A DNA stretch of 64,000 nt from contig CAYFWF010000059.1 in NCBI GenBank assembly GCA_964346815.1, positions 1 to 64,000 on the forward strand. The letters are read 5' to 3'. A model generated the notes under the pieces. It had not been told where the DNA came from. It worked only from the letters and a program-made list of their open reading frames with translations, and made no database searches. The position numbers and the translations under genes were made by a program. Below are positions 60,510-64,000 of the stretch, one piece after another. Positions within the stretch are counted from its first letter, which is position 1; each line of letters starts with the position of its first letter. Origin of the DNA: CAYFWF01 sp964346815. GTDB taxonomy: Bacteria; Acidobacteriota; Aminicenantia; Aminicenantales; Aminicenantaceae.

Positions 60510-60881
60510 ATGGAGATCCGACGCAGGGATAAACGGTTCAAAGAAAAGAACGAAGTCGTAATCCAGTATACTGCTGACAGAAAAAAGATTAGCCGTTACG
60601 AAGAGATCAATGCAACAACTTTCGATCTTTCCATAAGTGGAGCCAGAATCCACTCGAAAAAATCCTTTCCCGTAGATACGGTCTTGAGAATCAGGATCGA
60701 TCTGAAAAAATCAAACCAGGTTGTCAAAGTCGACGGGAAAGTCAAATGGGTAGAAAAAATGAGCGGCGAGGACTTCTATGAAATAGGTGTGGAGTTTCTG
60801 CATGATATTTCAAAAACGATCCTATCCCTGCTCAGGCATCTGTATGGAGAAGACAGAGGTATTCCTTCCACAGTGACATAA
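60510..60881 (+). CDS. PilZ domain protein (c-di-GMP receptor candidate)
   Basis: A 123-residue single-domain PilZ protein. The nucleotide-binding residues are present: RRRDKR near the start (R-x3-R) and DLSISGARI (D-x-S-x-x-G). The rest follows the PilZ barrel (VLRIRIDLKKSNQVVKVDGK, YEIGVEFLHD). ATG 60510 is chosen because the domain begins there and AAAAGGG lies upstream; the frame extends to 60402. It would act as a cytoplasmic c-di-GMP sensor, perhaps for motility or surface polysaccharide. No partner is adjacent. Confidence 0.85.
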   Translation: MEIRRRDKRFKEKNEVVIQYTADRKKISRYEEINATTFDLSISGARIHSKKSFPVDTVLRIRIDLKKSNQVVKVDGKVKWVEKMSGEDFYEIGVEFLHDISKTILSLLRHLYGEDRGIPSTVT

Positions 60882-60908
60882 CCGCCCGCTGTTAGAGAGT
60901 CCGTTATT

Positions 60909-61049
60909 TCATTTGAGCAGAGCTTTCCCCTCCTTGTCCAGAAGTCAATAAGATATACATCCTGTTCCTTCTTCTGTCGCTCCTGAAATCAGGATATTGT
61001 CTTCTGGCGAAAGGGAAAGTCCGATCCCGGCGGAGACGAATGTCTTCAT
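60909..61049 (-). pseudogene. C-terminal remnant of a propeller-type protein with in-frame stop
   Basis: A 47-codon frame reads MKTFVSAGIGLSLSPEDN, then ILISGATEEGTGCISY, a TGA, and LLDKEGKALLK before its final stop. The series looks like the last blades of an exported repeat protein, with TGA standing for a Trp or other codon. Upstream the frame is closed by TAA. No start or other part of the gene is nearby. The rest of 60882-61237 shows only the leader of the M3 peptidase. Confidence 0.4.
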
Positions 61050-61237
61050 TTCCCTTTCGTCTTCTTTTCTTTTCGATTGAATATACTCGATTTTCGGAAA
61101 AAAATATTATCATTTTCCTGACTTGCACGAATGATCCTCTATGGCATGCTGCCCGATTGGATATTTTGAAATACATGCGATATGATTTATGATTATAGAA
61201 ACTCATGGATCCTTTATCGAATATGAGGAGTGTGAAC

Positions 61238-63361
61238 ATGGTTAAACATGCTTTGATTCTGGCCTGCGTGGCACTGCTTCTTTTTTCTTGTTCGAAAGAA
61301 TCCGAGGAGGAACCTCTGGAAACGGCTCTCTTCAATCCGTTCTTCGAAGAATGGGAAACGCCCTTCGGAGTCCCTCCGTTCGAACAAATCAAGGAAGAGC
61401 ATTACATGCCTGCCTTCGAAGAGGGAATGAAACAGCAGAAGCTGGAAATAGAGGCCATCGTCAACAACAGCGATCCCCCAACTTTCGAAAACACTGTGGA
61501 AGCTTTAGACCGAACCGGGGATCTCCTCACCAAAGTAGAGAACGTTTTCAACAACCTGACCAGTGCCCATACCAATTCAGAACTTCAAGAAGTCGAGGCA
61601 AAGGTCAAACCTCTGATGGCCCAGCACAACGACGATATCAATCTTAATGAAAATCTGTTCCGAAGGATTAAGGCCGTATACAATCAGAAGGAGATCCTTG
61701 GTTTGAATCCCGAACAGAGCATGCTGTTGGAAAAGACCTACCAGGAATTTGTCAGAGGGGGGGCGAACCTGGGCGATGAAAAGAAATTCAGGTTTCGAGA
61801 AATCAACGAAGAGCTTTCCGTCCTCTCTGTGAAGTTCGACAAAAACGTCCTGGACGAGACCAACATCTTCGATTTGGTGATCGAAAAGGAAGAAGACCTG
61901 GCCGGGCTCCCCCCATCGGTCATCACCGCCGCATCCGAAGCAGCAGAAGAACGAGGACATGATGGAAAATGGGTCATCACTCTTCATAAACCCAGTTTTA
62001 TTCCCTTCCTCCAGTACTCCGAAAAAAGAAGCCTCAGGGAGAAAGTGTTCAAGGCCTTTGCTAATCTGTGCAACAACGATAACGAGTTCGACAACAAAAA
62101 GATCGTTTCCAGGACAGCCGCTCTCCGCACAGAAAGGGCTCATCTTCTAGGATATCAAACCCACGCTGATTTTATCTTGCAAGAAAATATGGCCAAGGAT
62201 GCCGACAGGGTCTATGCTTTTCTCGAACAGATATGGAAGCCCGCCCTAGCCAAGGCGAAAGAAGAAGCCAGAGAACTGCAGGCAATGATCGAGAAAGAGG
62301 GGGGTGATTTCAAACTAAGGCCTTGGGACTGGTGGTTCTATGCGGAAAAGGTCAAGAAAGCCAAATACGACCTCGACGACAGCACCTTAAGGCCTTATTT
62401 CAAGCTCGAGAATGTCCGACAGGGCGCCTTCGAGGTGGCGAATAAACTCTGGGGTATCACCTTCCACGAACTCGAAGACATGCCCAAGTATCATCAGGAT
62501 GTAAGGGTATTGGAAGTCAGGGATGCCGATGGTTCTCACATCGGCATCCTTTATGTGGATTATTTTCCCAGGGCCAGCAAACAGGGCGGTGCCTGGATGA
62601 ACGCCTATCGCGAACAGTTCCGGGTGAATGGAAAGGATATCCGTCCCGTGATCGTGAATGTCGGCAATTTTACAAAGCCTACCGCAGACACCCCCTCCCT
62701 TATCAGTTTCGATCATGCCTTGACTCTTTTCCATGAACTCGGACATGCCCTCCATGGACTTCTTTCCGACTGCACCTATGAAAAACTATCGGGAACAAAT
62801 GTGTCTCGGGACTTTGTAGAACTTCCTTCTCAAATCATGGAAAATTGGGCCTCTGCACCAGAGGTCATCAAGTCCTATGCACGGCATTACGAAACCGGCG
62901 AACCAATCCCGGATGAGCTGCTCGAGAAGATAAAAAAGTCGAGCCATTTCAACCAAGGATTTGCCACGGTCGAATACTTGGCTTCCTCTTTTCTGGATAT
63001 GGACTGGCACACTCTGAGCCAAGCCAAAGAAATGGATTGCGCAGAATTTGAAATCGCGTCCATGGAAAAAATCGGCCTCATCCCAGAGATCATCCCCAGA
63101 TGGAGAAGCACTTACTTCGGGCACATTTTCGCCGGAGGCTATTCCTCTGGCTACTACAGCTACATCTGGGCAGAGGTTTTGGACTCTGACGCATTCGAGG
63201 CGTTCAAGGAAACCGGTCTTTTTGACCGGGAAACCGCCCATTCTTTCCGTGAGAACATTCTGGAACGGGGAGGGACAGAAGATCCTATGATCCTTTATCT
63301 GCGCTTCCGGGGGTCCGAACCTGAAATCGAACCCCTGCTGAAAAAAAGAGGACTCCTCTAG
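61238..63361 (+). CDS. M3 family metallopeptidase lipoprotein (dipeptidyl carboxypeptidase-like)
   Basis: A 707-residue zinc peptidase. Predicted lipoprotein (lipobox LLFSC). The thermolysin-type site is FHELGHALHG with His499, Glu500 and His503; the third ligand is Glu528 in RDFVELPSQ. Other M3 blocks: ILYVDYFPRASKQGGAWM and GGYSSGYYSYIWAEVLD with substrate-binding Tyr residues. The length matches Dcp/oligopeptidase A. ATG 61238 is preceded by GAGGAGTGTGAAC; the frame extends to 61205. It probably degrades short peptides outside the cytoplasmic membrane. It converges on etfA with 6 bases between stops. Confidence 0.93.
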   Translation: MVKHALILACVALLLFSCSKESEEEPLETALFNPFFEEWETPFGVPPFEQIKEEHYMPAFEEGMKQQKLEIEAIVNNSDPPTFENTVEALDRTGDLLTKVENVFNNLTSAHTNSELQEVEAKVKPLMAQHNDDINLNENLFRRIKAVYNQKEILGLNPEQSMLLEKTYQEFVRGGANLGDEKKFRFREINEELSVLSVKFDKNVLDETNIFDLVIEKEEDLAGLPPSVITAASEAAEERGHDGKWVITLHKPSFIPFLQYSEKRSLREKVFKAFANLCNNDNEFDNKKIVSRTAALRTERAHLLGYQTHADFILQENMAKDADRVYAFLEQIWKPALAKAKEEARELQAMIEKEGGDFKLRPWDWWFYAEKVKKAKYDLDDSTLRPYFKLENVRQGAFEVANKLWGITFHELEDMPKYHQDVRVLEVRDADGSHIGILYVDYFPRASKQGGAWMNAYREQFRVNGKDIRPVIVNVGNFTKPTADTPSLISFDHALTLFHELGHALHGLLSDCTYEKLSGTNVSRDFVELPSQIMENWASAPEVIKSYARHYETGEPIPDELLEKIKKSSHFNQGFATVEYLASSFLDMDWHTLSQAKEMDCAEFEIASMEKIGLIPEIIPRWRSTYFGHIFAGGYSSGYYSYIWAEVLDSDAFEAFKETGLFDRETAHSFRENILERGGTEDPMILYLRFRGSEPEIEPLLKKRGLL

Positions 63362-63367
63362 AACGAT

Positions 63368-64000
63368 TCACTCGGAGAGGACTTTTTTCAGCTCCTCCTT
63401 CAGGGGCGGAATGACCTGGAAAAGGTCACCGACTATCCCGAAATCTGCCACCTTGAAGATGGGGGCGTCAGGATCCTTGTTTACCGCAATGATGTATTTG
63501 GATGAAGACATCCCAGCCAGATGCTGTATGGCTCCTGAGATTCCAAAAGCCATATAGAGATTCGGAGAGACCGTCTTTCCTGTTTGTCCTACCTGGTGCT
63601 GGTGATCGATCCATTGGGCATCCACCGCTGACCGGGATGCTCCGAGTGAGGCATGGGGAAGGAGAGAGATCAATTCTCGCAACATGTCAAAATTCTCAGG
63701 TCCCTTCATACCCCTTCCTCCTGAGACGATGATATCCGCTTCAGTCACATCCAGTTCACCGCCTTCTGCTCTAACCACTTCTTCAACCTTATCCTTGATT
63801 TGAGCTTCAGGAACCACAACCTCCTTTTTAATGGTTTCTCCTCCCTTTTCAACTGGATCGCTAAGGGGAAAAACATTAGGCCTTAAGGAGGCCATTTGAG
63901 GGGTGGATTTGAAGGCAAAACTTGCAAACGCTTTACCTGCGAAGATCGGCCGAACCACCTCCAGCTTTCCATCCTTTATGCTGGTTTGAGTGCAATCTGA
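63368..64000 (-). CDS. etfA: Electron transfer flavoprotein subunit alpha, partial (cut at right edge)
   Basis: The last 210 residues of EtfA; the N-terminal part lies beyond the window. From the edge the frame reads SDCTQTSIKDGKLEVVRP, then IFAGKAFASF, and continues to the FAD-binding domain with IIVSGGRGMKGPENFD, LGASRSAVDAQWIDHQHQVG, QTGKTVSPNLYMAFGISG and AIQHLAGMSSSKYIIAVNKD. It carries electrons from dehydrogenases to a quinone reductase as the EtfAB heterodimer. The etfB gene is expected just beyond the edge on the same strand. Confidence 0.94.
   Translation of the reverse strand, partial: SDCTQTSIKDGKLEVVRPIFAGKAFASFAFKSTPQMASLRPNVFPLSDPVEKGGETIKKEVVVPEAQIKDKVEEVVRAEGGELDVTEADIIVSGGRGMKGPENFDMLRELISLLPHASLGASRSAVDAQWIDHQHQVGQTGKTVSPNLYMAFGISGAIQHLAGMSSSKYIIAVNKDPDAPIFKVADFGIVGDLFQVIPPLKEELKKVLSE

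Noticed and set aside
1..64000. CRISPR arrays, tRNA/rRNA genes, prophage, restriction or toxin-antitoxin systems.
   Set aside because: No regularly spaced repeats, no tRNA-like T-arm/anticodon patterns and no nuclease, integrase or toxin motifs were seen on either strand.

Overview
The window is a chromosomal stretch of a Gram-negative-type, lipoprotein-rich bacterium. Exported proteins with lipoboxes or signal peptides are very common, and there are an outer-membrane-barrel candidate, secreted glycosidases, a secreted penicillin-acylase-type hydrolase, NHL, Kelch and BNR-like propellers, a zinc-ribbon/kinase/TPR protein and a TAT-type aldo/keto reductase with ferredoxin clusters. The NHL protein at 4832-6043 resembles a family I associate with Candidatus Aminicenantes (OP8); an Acidobacteriota relative is the alternative. 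This assignment is inference from memory, because no rRNA is present. No tRNA, rRNA, CRISPR array, phage or IS transposase was found.

Layout. 0-9.8 kb: penicillin acylase, a frameshifted Kelch gene, a GNAT acetyltransferase, a methyltransferase, an NHL propeller, the primary sigma factor, an exported methyltransferase, a zinc-ribbon peptide and an SPL-type radical SAM protein. 9.8-13 kb: a decayed GH36-like gene and glucose-6-phosphate isomerase. 13.2-17 kb: a GntR-ABC operon with one ATPase and three homologous permeases, behind a consensus promoter whose -10 lies in a perfect palindrome. 17-28 kb: sialate O-acetylesterase, a SYLF protein, a class C beta-lactamase-like hydrolase, a thioredoxin-reductase-like flavoprotein, an aldo/keto reductase, a duplicated His-containing helical protein, a GH2 enzyme and a LolA-like protein. 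28-36.5 kb: a Ser/Thr kinase, a cyclase, then a compact operon of an SH3/barrel protein, a subtilase and a second SH3 protein.

36.5-46.3 kb looks like an osmotic-stress neighbourhood: a divergent GT-A glycosyltransferase with GT81-like features, an OtsA-OtsB fusion, a second primary-type sigma factor and an MscS channel, interrupted by a sulfatase-like gene and a GT9 glycosyltransferase. 46.4-55.1 kb holds a GH29 fucosidase with PA14 domain, two more sulfatase-like lipoproteins and a GT39-like membrane protein. All three sulfatase-like proteins have Thr where formylglycine sulfatases have Cys or Ser. 55.3-64 kb: a secreted propeller, a symporter/UroD-type pair, a PilZ protein, an M3 peptidase and the C-terminal part of EtfA at the right edge.

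A 32-bp palindromic element with core GACAGTATAC recurs at five intergenic sites, two of them as an inverted pair, which resembles a REP/BIME family. Three loci are visibly decayed: the Kelch gene, the GH36-like gene and a short propeller remnant at 60.9-61.05 kb.
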